DNA from: Jiangella anatolica
GTDB taxonomy: Bacteria; Actinomycetota; Actinomycetes; Jiangellales; Jiangellaceae
NCBI RefSeq assembly: GCF_003236295.1
Contig: NZ_POTW01000002.1
Location: 62,001-126,000 of the forward strand
Length of the DNA stretch: 64,000 bases
Reading direction: 5' to 3'
The notes under the pieces were generated by a model. That model saw only the letters and a list, made by a program, of their open reading frames with translations, ran no database searches and had not been told where the DNA came from. A program made the position numbers and the translations under genes. Of the stretch, positions 7,555 through 16,357 are shown piece by piece (within the stretch, counting starts at the first letter, position 1; every line of letters begins with the position of its first letter).

Positions 7555-10500
7555 TGTCGGGACGTAGTTTCAGGAGAGCCATCGCGACCGCGACCAGCGG
7601 CGTGGTGGCCTGCGGCGGCCTGGTGCTGTTACCGGGCTCCGCGCAGGCGGACGGCCACGTGCTGCCGGGCAACGAGAGCGACGTCGGGCTCTACACCGAC
7701 GGCCTGACCGACACGATGGACATCGGCGACCCCACGTACCTCAACGAGGCCGAGGTCGCGACGCTACTGGAGCCGGGGGTGCCGTACACCGCCGGCAGCA
7801 TGCACCAGTCCATCTTCGAGCGGGACCTGGCCGCCGGCGGGACCGACTACTACCTCGACCGCATCCTCGGCGTCCGCGGGACCGCCGGCAACAACGTCCT
7901 GCAGACCCGCGGCCGCACCCTGTACCTGCGCGGCGGCAGCAACTTCGGCGTCATGGGCTTCGCCGGCAGCGCGTTCGCCGGCGGGCCGAACAACCTGGGC
8001 AACCTCTACACCGTCACGCTGCCCGGGCAGACGGTCACCGAGGTCGGCGCCGAGCGGTTCAACGCGCCCAGCCACGCGCGCGGGCGCTACACCATCGGCA
8101 CGACCGGCGTGGTGGCCGAGCAGACCAAGGCGATCACCTACGACAACGTCGCCGTCACCGCGCTCAGGTTCAGCAACCCGGGCGCCGCGCCGGTGACGTT
8201 CACCGTCCGGGCGGCCTCGCCGCTGGCGACGACGTCCACCGATTCGCCGGACGAGCTGACCGGCACCCGCACGCTGACCAGCGGGTCGAACAACGGCCTG
8301 ATCGACACCGCGTGGTCGCGGGTCACGATCGGACTGCAGGCGGCCGGGTTCACCCGCGCCGGCACGAACCTGGACCGCGAGGTCACGGTGCCGGCGGGCG
8401 GCTCCGTCGACCTGTCCGTCGTCGGCGTGCTCTACTCGTCCGGCATGCCGGACTCGGCGGAGAGCTACCACGAGTACGCGGCGCTGGCGCCGGCCGAGGC
8501 CACGCGCACCGCGATCACCGAGTTCAACCGCCGCTGGGCGCAGGACATCCCCTACATCGACGTGCCCGACGCGGCCATCGAGAAGGCGATCGTCTACCGC
8601 TGGTGGGGCGAGCGCTACAACAGCCTCGACGCGAACGAGCCGGGCTACGTCTACCAGTACCCGACGACGATCGAGGGCGTGAACCTGTACCAGAACGCCG
8701 TCGCGCTGACCCAGCCGATGCACCTGCAGGACACCAAGTGGATCCGCAACCCGTACCTCGCCTACGGGCAGATCCTGAACATCGGCGAGCTGTCCGGGTC
8801 GTCGGCGTTCCTCGACAGCCCCGGGCACACCAGCTGGAACAACCACTACTCGCAGTACCTCGGCACCGCCGGCCTGGAGGCCTACAACGTGCACGGCGGC
8901 GGCCCGGCGGTGGCCGAGCGGTTCGCCCGCTACTTCGAGGGCGACGGCGTCGGCCAGCTGGAGCACTACGACGGCAACGACGACGGGCTGATCGCCTACG
9001 ACTCCAACTTCATGCCGGGCAACGACGCCGACGCGATCAGCTTCGGCTACCCGAAGGTGAACGCCGGCGCACCGGGCGCGCGGACGATCGAGCGGCCCGA
9101 GTCGGCGTACGTCTGGGGCGCGTTCGACGCGGCCCGCCAGCTCTACGCGCTGGCCGGCGCGGACCCGGCGAAGGTCACGGAGATGGGCGCCGAGGCGGAC
9201 CGGCTCCGCGAGGCGATCCTCGGCCGGCTGTGGAGCCAGGAGACGCGGATGTTCCTCGCCGGCACGTCGCACGGCGCGACCTCCGGCGGCACGCAGAACC
9301 CGCTCAGCGAGGCCGAGCGGGATCTCATCCCGGCCAAGGAGTCGAACCTCTACGACGTCTATGCGCAGAACCTCATCCCGTTCGAGGACGCCGACACCTA
9401 CGTCGACGGCTTCCGGTTCCTGCGCTACGGCGACAACTTCCCGATCTTCCCGTTCTACACGGCCAACCAGTGGGACCGGACGAAGTACGGGATCGGCGGG
9501 TCGAACAACTTCTCCAACATCAACTTCACCGTGCAGTACCGCGCCGTCCGCTCGGCGCTGCGCCACTACGACCCCCAGCAGAAGTACGTCACGCCCGAGT
9601 ACGCCGCGCGGCTGCTCGACTGGATGGCGTGGAGCATCTACCCCGGCGGCGACACGCGCGTGGCCAACCAGGCCGAGTACTACTCGAACTGGAACCCGAC
9701 GACACGCACCTACAACCGCAACAACCCGAACCACGTGATGCTCGGCAACATGAACTACATCTACGTCGAGGACATGGGCGGCATCCAGCCGCGCTCCGAC
9801 GACGTGATCGAGCTGTCGCCGATCGACCTCGGCTACGACCACTTCATGGTCAACAACCTGCGCTACCACGGCCAGGACGTGACGATCGTGTGGGACGAGG
9901 ACGGCACGCACTACGGCCTCGGCGCCGGCTACAGCCTGTTCGTCGGCGGCGAGAAGAAGGCCACCGCCGACACGCTCGGCCGGTTCGTCTACGACCCGAG
10001 CACCAACGAGATCGTCGAGGCCGACGACGGCCTGACGGTCACCGTCGCCTCCGCCGAGGGCGCCGAGCTGCCGGACGCCGTCGACACCCCGATCGAGGAC
10101 GCGCGGGTCGCGTCGTACCTGCGCACCGCCGGCATCGACCTCGGCGAGGACGCGCCGAACCTCGCGCAGGGCGCCGAGCTGTCGTCGTCGTTCACCCAGC
10201 AGGGCCCCCGCCCGACGCCGTGGCGCCAGTTCCACACGCCGGGCTTGAGCACGAGTACGCCGAACCACACGCCGGGTGCGATCAAGGAGACCGAGCGCCC
10301 GGTCTCGCTCGACGCCGTGACCGACAACGTCACGATCAACGAGCCGTACTGGGGCAACTACGGCACTACCGAGCCCGGCGGCTACGTCGAGCTGAACTTC
10401 GGCGAGCCGGTCCGGTTCGACAACGTCAAGGTGTGGTTCGTCAGCGACCGCCAGACGGGCGGCTACCGCGAGCCGCAGCGGTACACGATCCAGATCCCGG

Positions 10501-12263
10501 ACGGGAACGGCGGCTGGACGACGATCCCGGACACGTTCAAGTCGCCGAAGGTCCCGGGCGCGAAGTTCAACGAGGCGCTGTTCGACGCCGTCACGGCCGA
10601 CCGGGTGCGGGTGGCGTTCACCAACACCCCGACGTTCGCCACGGCGATCTCGGAGATCCAGGTGTTCGACTCCGGGCGTGAGGTCCCCGAGGTCGTCAAC
10701 GACCCGCCGACGGTGACGGTCACCGTCGACCGGTCCCGCGACGGCAACCTGTCCACGACGCTGACGTCGACCATCACCGACGACGGCATCCCGGACACCG
10801 GTGAGCTGACGCACGAGTGGAGCACGGTGTCCACGCCGGCCGGCGCCGGGGTGATCTTCGGCGACGCGAGCGCGCTGACGTCCACCGTCACCGGCACCGT
10901 CGCGGGGACGTACGTGTTCCGGCTGACGGCGTCCGACGGAGAGCTGACGACGCAGCGCGACGTCGAGGTGGCGCTGACGGAGAAGGTGACGTCGGAGGAG
11001 TTCGGCTCGATCGCGTCGATCACGACCAGCGGCAGCGCGCCGTGGGAGAACCCGCTGCGCGTCAACGAGTCCACGACGCCGGCCAGCTCCAATCCCGGCG
11101 CCGGGAACGGCTGGGGCTCGTGGGGGCAGCCGAACAACGGCACCACCCCGGCGACCGCGGCCTGGCTGCGGTACTCGTGGGACTCGCCGGTGCTGATCCG
11201 GTCGACGGACATCTACTGGTACGACGACAACGGCGGCACCCGGATGCCCCGGCCGGACACGTACGTCGTCGAGCAGTCGAACGACGGGCAGACGTGGACG
11301 CCGGTCACGCTGACGGGCACGTCGACGTACGCGGGCGCGCTCACCCGCAACGCGTACAACCACCTCGAGTTCGAGCCGATCACGACCAGCCACCTGCGCA
11401 TCCGCATCTTCGGCGTGCAGGGCTCCGGCGCCGGCACGGGTGTGCTGCGGTGGCGGGTCAACGGCGACACCGTCAGCGCGGTGGACGCTCCGGTGCTGCT
11501 GCGGACGGTGGTCGGTGAGGTGCCGACGCTGCCGGCCGAGCTGGACGTCGAGTTCGCCAGCGGTCCGCGTGGCTCGCTGCCGTTCACGTGGCAGCCGATC
11601 ACGCCGGAGATGGTGGCCGAGACCAACGTCGAGCCGTTCGTCGTCTTCGGCACGAACACGACGTACGGGCTGATCGCCGAGGCACGGGTCTACGTCCGGC
11701 CGGAGAACTCGCCGGGAGGCATCTCGATCCAGGGTGCGGAACAGTTCGAGCAGGCCGTCGACGTGGGCGAGCTGCCGGTGCTGCCGACCAAGGTCGAGGT
11801 GTCGTACAACGACGGCTCGCGCGACAACCAGGCGATCGGCGTGGACTGGAACTTCAACCCGGCGATCGTCAACACGCCCGGCATCTACACGATCACCGGT
11901 GACCTGGTCCTGCCGGACTACGTCAGCGAAGTGGGCACGACGTCCACGACGCTGCGGCTGACCGTCGGTGACGGTGGCACGCCGCCGGAGGTGTCGGTCA
12001 CGGCGGAGGTGCGCTGCCTCGGCCGCCGGGCCTTCGTCGCCGTCCGGGCGACCAACGACGATGCCGTGAAGCTCGACATCACGTTGGAGACGGCGTACGG
12101 CGAGCGGGCGCTGACCGGCATCGAGCCGGGCGCGTCGGCGTACCAGATGTTCGCCACCCGGCTGGCGAGCATCCCGGCCGGCGCGGCGACGGTCATCGCC
12201 GTCGCCGCCAACGGCCAGACGGCGGAGGTGACGGCGCAGTACCCGGCGATCAGCTGCGGGTAG
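7554..12263 (+). CDS. Large secreted multidomain glycoside hydrolase, (alpha/alpha)6-barrel type
   Basis: This 1,569-residue protein starts at the ATG overlapping the DUF916-like stop. It has a signal peptide (about 1-34) and a beta-sandwich domain (about 40-310). A helical-barrel catalytic domain follows (about 325-760) with many Trp/Tyr motifs such as YRWWGERYNSL near 338, like MGH1/GH63-type enzymes. Next come a discoidin (F5/8 C) domain (about 865-1040), a PKD/Ig domain (1045-1142), a second discoidin domain (1162-1305) and two Big_4-like domains (1309-1472). A C-terminal module (1476-1569) is shared with the next gene. The context suggests action on arabinose-containing plant polymers. 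The exact CAZy family and catalytic acids are not assigned. Confidence 0.82.
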   Translation: MSGRSFRRAIATATSGVVACGGLVLLPGSAQADGHVLPGNESDVGLYTDGLTDTMDIGDPTYLNEAEVATLLEPGVPYTAGSMHQSIFERDLAAGGTDYYLDRILGVRGTAGNNVLQTRGRTLYLRGGSNFGVMGFAGSAFAGGPNNLGNLYTVTLPGQTVTEVGAERFNAPSHARGRYTIGTTGVVAEQTKAITYDNVAVTALRFSNPGAAPVTFTVRAASPLATTSTDSPDELTGTRTLTSGSNNGLIDTAWSRVTIGLQAAGFTRAGTNLDREVTVPAGGSVDLSVVGVLYSSGMPDSAESYHEYAALAPAEATRTAITEFNRRWAQDIPYIDVPDAAIEKAIVYRWWGERYNSLDANEPGYVYQYPTTIEGVNLYQNAVALTQPMHLQDTKWIRNPYLAYGQILNIGELSGSSAFLDSPGHTSWNNHYSQYLGTAGLEAYNVHGGGPAVAERFARYFEGDGVGQLEHYDGNDDGLIAYDSNFMPGNDADAISFGYPKVNAGAPGARTIERPESAYVWGAFDAARQLYALAGADPAKVTEMGAEADRLREAILGRLWSQETRMFLAGTSHGATSGGTQNPLSEAERDLIPAKESNLYDVYAQNLIPFEDADTYVDGFRFLRYGDNFPIFPFYTANQWDRTKYGIGGSNNFSNINFTVQYRAVRSALRHYDPQQKYVTPEYAARLLDWMAWSIYPGGDTRVANQAEYYSNWNPTTRTYNRNNPNHVMLGNMNYIYVEDMGGIQPRSDDVIELSPIDLGYDHFMVNNLRYHGQDVTIVWDEDGTHYGLGAGYSLFVGGEKKATADTLGRFVYDPSTNEIVEADDGLTVTVASAEGAELPDAVDTPIEDARVASYLRTAGIDLGEDAPNLAQGAELSSSFTQQGPRPTPWRQFHTPGLSTSTPNHTPGAIKETERPVSLDAVTDNVTINEPYWGNYGTTEPGGYVELNFGEPVRFDNVKVWFVSDRQTGGYREPQRYTIQIPDGNGGWTTIPDTFKSPKVPGAKFNEALFDAVTADRVRVAFTNTPTFATAISEIQVFDSGREVPEVVNDPPTVTVTVDRSRDGNLSTTLTSTITDDGIPDTGELTHEWSTVSTPAGAGVIFGDASALTSTVTGTVAGTYVFRLTASDGELTTQRDVEVALTEKVTSEEFGSIASITTSGSAPWENPLRVNESTTPASSNPGAGNGWGSWGQPNNGTTPATAAWLRYSWDSPVLIRSTDIYWYDDNGGTRMPRPDTYVVEQSNDGQTWTPVTLTGTSTYAGALTRNAYNHLEFEPITTSHLRIRIFGVQGSGAGTGVLRWRVNGDTVSAVDAPVLLRTVVGEVPTLPAELDVEFASGPRGSLPFTWQPITPEMVAETNVEPFVVFGTNTTYGLIAEARVYVRPENSPGGISIQGAEQFEQAVDVGELPVLPTKVEVSYNDGSRDNQAIGVDWNFNPAIVNTPGIYTITGDLVLPDYVSEVGTTSTTLRLTVGDGGTPPEVSVTAEVRCLGRRAFVAVRATNDDAVKLDITLETAYGERALTGIEPGASAYQMFATRLASIPAGAATVIAVAANGQTAEVTAQYPAISCG

Positions 12264-12274
12264 CGCGCCCATCT

Positions 12275-12308
12275 GCCCGCGGGGCGCAGGACACTGCGCC
12301 CCGCGGGC
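12275..12308 (+). terminator. Hairpin terminator after the large glycosidase
   Basis: Perfect 15-bp arms (GCCCGCGGGGCGCAG and its complement) with a GACA loop lie 11 bases after the stop. There is no strong T-run, as is usual in actinobacteria. It separates the WxL/DUF916/glycosidase operon from the GH43 gene or allows partial read-through. Confidence 0.8.
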
Positions 12309-12345
12309 CCCTGAACCCTCATCGTGCAGGACGTCAGGAGACCCC

Positions 12346-15300
12346 ATGACCCCCATCAGACGCGGCGGGCCGCTGGCCGTCGCCGCCGTGCTGGCCGCGA
12401 GCCTGCTCGGTCCGGTCGCACCGGCGGCCGCCGCGGACCCCGTCACGTTCACGAACACCGAGAACCCGATCCTCGGCGACGGCAGCTACTACTCCGCCGA
12501 CCCCGCGCCGCTCGTCGTCCCGGCCGGCGCGCCGGGCAACTCCACCGGCGCCGACCAGCTCTACATCTACACCGGCCACGACGAGGCCGGCCCGACCCGC
12601 AACGACTTCATCATGAACGAGTGGGGCGCGTTCGTGACGTCCGACGTCGACGCCGGCGAGTGGACCCACCACCCGTCGCTGATGCGCCCGGAGCAGGTGT
12701 TCACCTGGGCGACGCCGGGACGCGCCTACGCCGGCCAGGTGGTGCGCGGCGTCGACGGCCGGTACTACTGGTACGTCCCGGTGAACGAGGCGGCCAGCCC
12801 CGCCAGCGACAAGTTCGGCATCGGCGTCGCCGTCTCGGACTCGCCGACCGGGCCGTGGACCGACCACGCCGGCGCGCCGATCATCTCCCAGCGCGTGCCC
12901 ACGCCGAACACGATCCACAACATCGACCCGACCATCCTCATCGACGACGGGCGCGTCTACATCTACTGGGGCAGCTTCGGCAACCTGCGCATGCTGGAGC
13001 TCGCGCAGGACATGAAGACCCCGATCGGCTCGGTCCGCACCGTCACCGGGCTGACCGGCTTCTTCGAGGCGGCCTGGATCTTCGAGCGCAACGGGACCTA
13101 CTACCTGGCCTACGCCGGCAACAACGCCGGCCCGACCTCGCCCTGCACGCCGGCGAACTACCACGCGTGCATCGCCTACGGCACCGCGACGTCGCCGGCC
13201 GGGCCGTGGACGTACCGTGGCACGATCCTGCCGCCGGTGTCGTCGACGACCAGCCACCCCGGCATCGTCGAGTTCGACGGGGAGTGGTGGCTGGCCTACC
13301 ACACGGCCGACGCGGTGGGCGGCAACCACTTCCGCCGCTCGGTGGCGATCGACCGGCTCGAGTGGGACGACACGCAGTCGCCGCCGCGGATCAAGCCGGT
13401 CGTGACGACGCCGCCGAAGGTGAAGGACGTGACGCCGCGGGCCAATGTCGCCCAGGAGGCGACCGTCACGGTGTCGAACACGCCGGTGCCGACCCAGTAC
13501 TGGGTGAAGGCGCTCAACGACGAGATCGTCCGGCCGAACCCGCTGCCGCCGGACATGTGGGGCACCTGGACCGGCAACAACCCGCCGCAGCAGTGGGTCC
13601 AGTACACCTGGGCGCAGCCGATGCGGCTGTCCGGCTCGCAGATCGAGTTCTGGAACGACCAGCCGCAGGGCACCGGCGTCGGTGTCGCGGCGCCGGCGGC
13701 GTGGCGGATCCAGTACTGGGACGGGGCCGGCTGGCGTGACGTGCCGAACCCGAGCGGCTACGGCACCGCCACGGCCGGCTTCCAGGACACGACGTTCGAC
13801 CCGGTCACGACCACGCAGGTGCGGGCGGTGTTCGACGCGTCGACGAACGGCAGCACGTACTCCGCCGTCGCGGTGGAGGAGTGGAAGGTGCTGGCCGAGC
13901 AGCCGGCGTCGGTCGCGCCGCCGTCGCTGGTCGTCGAGGTCGGCGAGACGGAGCTGCCCGGCACGGTGCCGGTGACGTTCCCGTCGTCGGGCGAGACGCT
14001 GCAGATCCCGGCGTTCTGGGACGCGCTGTCGCCGGAGGACGTCGCCGCGCCCGGGACGCTCACCGTCGAGGGCTCGGTGCTCGGCTTCGCCTTCGGCCGG
14101 GTGACGGCGACCGTCACCGTGATCGACCCCGGCGACACCGAGGGCGACGAGACCGCGCCGGTCGTCACGCTGACGCCCAGCGGCAGCGCGGGCAGCGCCG
14201 GCTGGTACCGGTCCGACGTCCGGGTCCGGGCCGCAGGCGTCGACGACAGCGGCGGCCGGGTCCGGATCTCGTCCGCGGTTGACGGTGGCGCGCCGGTCCT
14301 CTCCGATTTCGTCCGGTACACCGACGTCGTCGTGACCGGCGACGGCCAGCACACCGTCGTCGCGCGGGCCACCGACCGGGCCGGCAACACCTCCGCCGAT
14401 GCGAGCCTCGCGGTCCGGATCGACCGGGTCGCGCCGGTCAGCGCCGGGACGGTCGACGAGGCGGCCAGGTCGGTCGCCGTTGCCGCCACCGACGCCACGT
14501 CCGGCGTCGCGCGGATCGAGTACGCGCTCGGCGCGGGCGGGGCGTGGCAGCAGTACACGGGCCCGGTCGTGGCGCCGGACGCGCAGCGGCTGCAGGTGTT
14601 CTTCCGGGCCACCGACGCCGCCGGCAACGTCGAGACGGCGAAGTCGGCGGTCATCCCTGCGGACATCTCCGGGCCGCTGACCGGCAACGTCGCCCCGCTC
14701 GGCACCGTCACCGCGTCGTTCACCGCCGGCTGGAACGCCGTCACCGCGCTCAACGACGGCCTGGACCCGGCCAACCCGAGCCAGGCGCAGATCTGGGGCA
14801 CCTGGTCCGGCACCCGGCCGGCCACTCAGTGGGCGCAGTACACCTGGTCGCGGCCGATCCGGCTGACCGGCGCGGAGATCAAGTTCTGGCGCGACCAGCC
14901 GCAGGGGACCGGCGAGGGCGTCGCCGAGCCGCAGACCTGGGTGCTGCAGTACTGGGACGGCACGGACTGGCGCGACGTCGAGAACCCGTCGGCGTACGGG
15001 ACCAGCTCGACGGCGTTCAACACCGTCACGTTCACCCCGGTCACCACGGACCGGCTGCGAGCGATGATCTCGGCGAACGGCAACGGCACGACGTTCTCCG
15101 CCGTCGCGGCGACGGAGTGGCGCGTGTTCGCCGACGACCCGGGCGTGCGGCCGCGGATCCCGGTCACCGTCGAGGCCGAGTCCCGCTGCATCGGGCGGAT
15201 GGCGTTCGTGTCGGTGCGCGCGACGAACGACCACGACGGCCCCGTCGACGTCGTCATCGAGACGCCCTACGGCGCCCGCACCGTCGAGGACGTCGCACCC

Positions 15301-15444
15301 GGCCGAGCGGCCTACCAGTCCTTCGCGACGCGGCTGGCGCAGGTCCCCGCGGGCGAGGTGACCGTCCAGGCCACCGGCACCGTCGACGACGAGGAGGTGA
15401 TCACCGAGGTCGATGCCACCTACGCCGCCACCACGTGCGGCTGA
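12346..15444 (+). CDS. Secreted GH43-family arabinanase/arabinofuranosidase-type enzyme
   Basis: This 1,032-residue protein has a Sec signal peptide (about 1-31) and a five-bladed GH43 catalytic domain (about 32-355). Likely catalytic acids are Asp in YYSADPAP (near 52), Asp in NIDPTILID (near 194) and Glu in GFFEAAWIFER (near 239). A discoidin-like module (366-515), a Big_4 domain (524-596) and an OmpL47/Ig-like stretch (604-775) follow. A second, very similar discoidin-like module (782-932) comes next. The C-terminal module (940-1032) resembles the one in the preceding glycosidase. GH43 enzymes remove alpha-L-arabinofuranose or xylose; the subfamily is not determined. It is likely controlled with the arabinose locus. 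Confidence 0.88.
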   Translation: MTPIRRGGPLAVAAVLAASLLGPVAPAAAADPVTFTNTENPILGDGSYYSADPAPLVVPAGAPGNSTGADQLYIYTGHDEAGPTRNDFIMNEWGAFVTSDVDAGEWTHHPSLMRPEQVFTWATPGRAYAGQVVRGVDGRYYWYVPVNEAASPASDKFGIGVAVSDSPTGPWTDHAGAPIISQRVPTPNTIHNIDPTILIDDGRVYIYWGSFGNLRMLELAQDMKTPIGSVRTVTGLTGFFEAAWIFERNGTYYLAYAGNNAGPTSPCTPANYHACIAYGTATSPAGPWTYRGTILPPVSSTTSHPGIVEFDGEWWLAYHTADAVGGNHFRRSVAIDRLEWDDTQSPPRIKPVVTTPPKVKDVTPRANVAQEATVTVSNTPVPTQYWVKALNDEIVRPNPLPPDMWGTWTGNNPPQQWVQYTWAQPMRLSGSQIEFWNDQPQGTGVGVAAPAAWRIQYWDGAGWRDVPNPSGYGTATAGFQDTTFDPVTTTQVRAVFDASTNGSTYSAVAVEEWKVLAEQPASVAPPSLVVEVGETELPGTVPVTFPSSGETLQIPAFWDALSPEDVAAPGTLTVEGSVLGFAFGRVTATVTVIDPGDTEGDETAPVVTLTPSGSAGSAGWYRSDVRVRAAGVDDSGGRVRISSAVDGGAPVLSDFVRYTDVVVTGDGQHTVVARATDRAGNTSADASLAVRIDRVAPVSAGTVDEAARSVAVAATDATSGVARIEYALGAGGAWQQYTGPVVAPDAQRLQVFFRATDAAGNVETAKSAVIPADISGPLTGNVAPLGTVTASFTAGWNAVTALNDGLDPANPSQAQIWGTWSGTRPATQWAQYTWSRPIRLTGAEIKFWRDQPQGTGEGVAEPQTWVLQYWDGTDWRDVENPSAYGTSSTAFNTVTFTPVTTDRLRAMISANGNGTTFSAVAATEWRVFADDPGVRPRIPVTVEAESRCIGRMAFVSVRATNDHDGPVDVVIETPYGARTVEDVAPGRAAYQSFATRLAQVPAGEVTVQATGTVDDEEVITEVDATYAATTCG

Positions 15445-15456
15445 TATCCCACACCG

Positions 15457-15495
15457 GTCGGGCCGGTTCCGTCAGCAGGACGGAACCGGCCCGAC
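15457..15495. terminator. Bidirectional terminator hairpin between GH43 and hepT
   Basis: Perfect 17-bp arms (first arm GTCGGGCCGGTTCCGTC) flank a 5-base loop. It starts 12 bases after the GH43 stop and its last base is the first base of the convergent hepT stop codon, so it can end transcription from both sides. Confidence 0.82.
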
Positions 15496-15860
15496 TAGGG
15501 CGCGTCCTCGATGCCGAGTCGCCGGATCAGTTCCGGAATCCGGACCGCGAGCGCGGAGAACACGAGACGATCGTCGACCTTGTCGTAGTGATGGGCGATC
15601 AGGTTGCGCATGCGAGCGATCGCCACCCACTCGATGTCGTCGTGGACGTCCTTGAACGAGTCCGGCAGCTTCTCGACCACGGTGGCGACCTGGATCAGGA
15701 TGTGCCGGCCGTTGTTGCGCAGCACGCGCCCCTGAGGGCTGTCGTCCAGGTACGCCTCGATGCCCAGGCTCACCGTGTACGCCGCGTCGGCGCCCATGCC
15801 GGCAAGGTCCTGGAGCCGGCGGCCGACTCGCCCGGACTCCGCGTCATCGCCAGCCGTCAC
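15495..15860 (-). CDS. hepT: HepT-like ribonuclease/AMP-acceptor toxin (DUF86)
   Basis: This 121-residue, mostly helical protein carries the HepT signature R-x4-H-x-Y as RNLIAHHY near residues 85-92. In characterised MNT/HepT systems the HepT protein is a HEPN toxin, and the partner nucleotidyltransferase AMPylates the tyrosine of this motif. The GTG start overlaps the stop of the upstream MNT antitoxin gene by 4 bp (GTGA), so the two are translationally coupled. The family's Arg and Tyr are present, so it looks intact. Confidence 0.9.
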   Translation of the reverse strand: MTAGDDAESGRVGRRLQDLAGMGADAAYTVSLGIEAYLDDSPQGRVLRNNGRHILIQVATVVEKLPDSFKDVHDDIEWVAIARMRNLIAHHYDKVDDRLVFSALAVRIPELIRRLGIEDAP

Positions 15861-16315
15861 AGCTGGACGGCCTCCGCGCGCGCGTGTTCGGTCACCCGGC
15901 CGTCCGCACGCGCGTCCACGACGTCCACGCCGACGGTCAGCAGCTCCTCGAGATCGTGCTCCAGCGTGAGCAGATCGACGATGTCGTGCCGATCGGTGAA
16001 CTCGACGATCAGATCCAGATCGGACGATGTTTCGTCGTCACCACGCGCCACCGAACCGAAGACCCGTGGCTGCGGCAGACCGGCCCGGACGAACAGCTCT
16101 CGGACCTGCTCGCGGCGAGCCGCCAGCGCCGTCGACGGCCGGATCGCCAAGGCCCGGTCCAAGGCGGCGCGAGCGGCGTCCGACGGCTGGCGCCGGCCGC
16201 TTTCGATCGCCGCGATGAGCGGCTGCTTCACGCCCGTCCGCTCGGCGAGCTCACGCTGGGAGAGCCGCAGGAGGCTCCGGCGAGTCCGGACGAAGTCACC
16301 GTATGCTGTCGCCAC
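15857..16315 (-). CDS. mntA: XRE-MNT fusion antitoxin (HTH plus nucleotidyltransferase)
   Basis: This 152-residue fusion has an N-terminal XRE-type helix-turn-helix (about residues 10-60, with LSQRELAERTGVKQPLIAAI). A minimal nucleotidyltransferase domain follows (about 70-150) with the active-site motif GSVARGDDETSSDLDL near 86-101. In type VII MNT/HepT systems the nucleotidyltransferase neutralises HepT by AMPylation. Here an attached DNA-binding domain suggests the antitoxin also represses its own promoter. The GTG start lies 7 bases after a perfect inverted repeat, and a -10-like TATCGT overlaps that repeat, consistent with a leaderless, autoregulated transcript. Confidence 0.9.
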   Translation of the reverse strand: MATAYGDFVRTRRSLLRLSQRELAERTGVKQPLIAAIESGRRQPSDAARAALDRALAIRPSTALAARREQVRELFVRAGLPQPRVFGSVARGDDETSSDLDLIVEFTDRHDIVDLLTLEHDLEELLTVGVDVVDARADGRVTEHARAEAVQL

Positions 16316-16322
16316 ACCATCA

Positions 16323-16343
16323 CGATAACAAGCTTTGTTATCG
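16323..16343 (-). promoter_or_regulatory. Operator/promoter of the XRE-MNT/HepT operon
   Basis: Perfect 9-bp arms, CGATAACAA and TTGTTATCG, with a GCT spacer lie 7 bases upstream of the antitoxin start. On the minus strand the distal arm forms a TATCGT -10-like box close enough to the GTG for a leaderless mRNA. The fused XRE domain is the obvious candidate ligand. Confidence 0.75.
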
Positions 16344-16357
16344 GCGACCAGGCGGAG

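Noticed and set aside
7764-12458. Very long open frame on the minus strand opposite the large glycosidase and the GH43 gene start.
   Set aside because: Its translation is Arg/Val/Asp-rich low-complexity with no domain, typical of the antisense shadow of a high-GC gene; the plus-strand gene has clear domains and a signal peptide.
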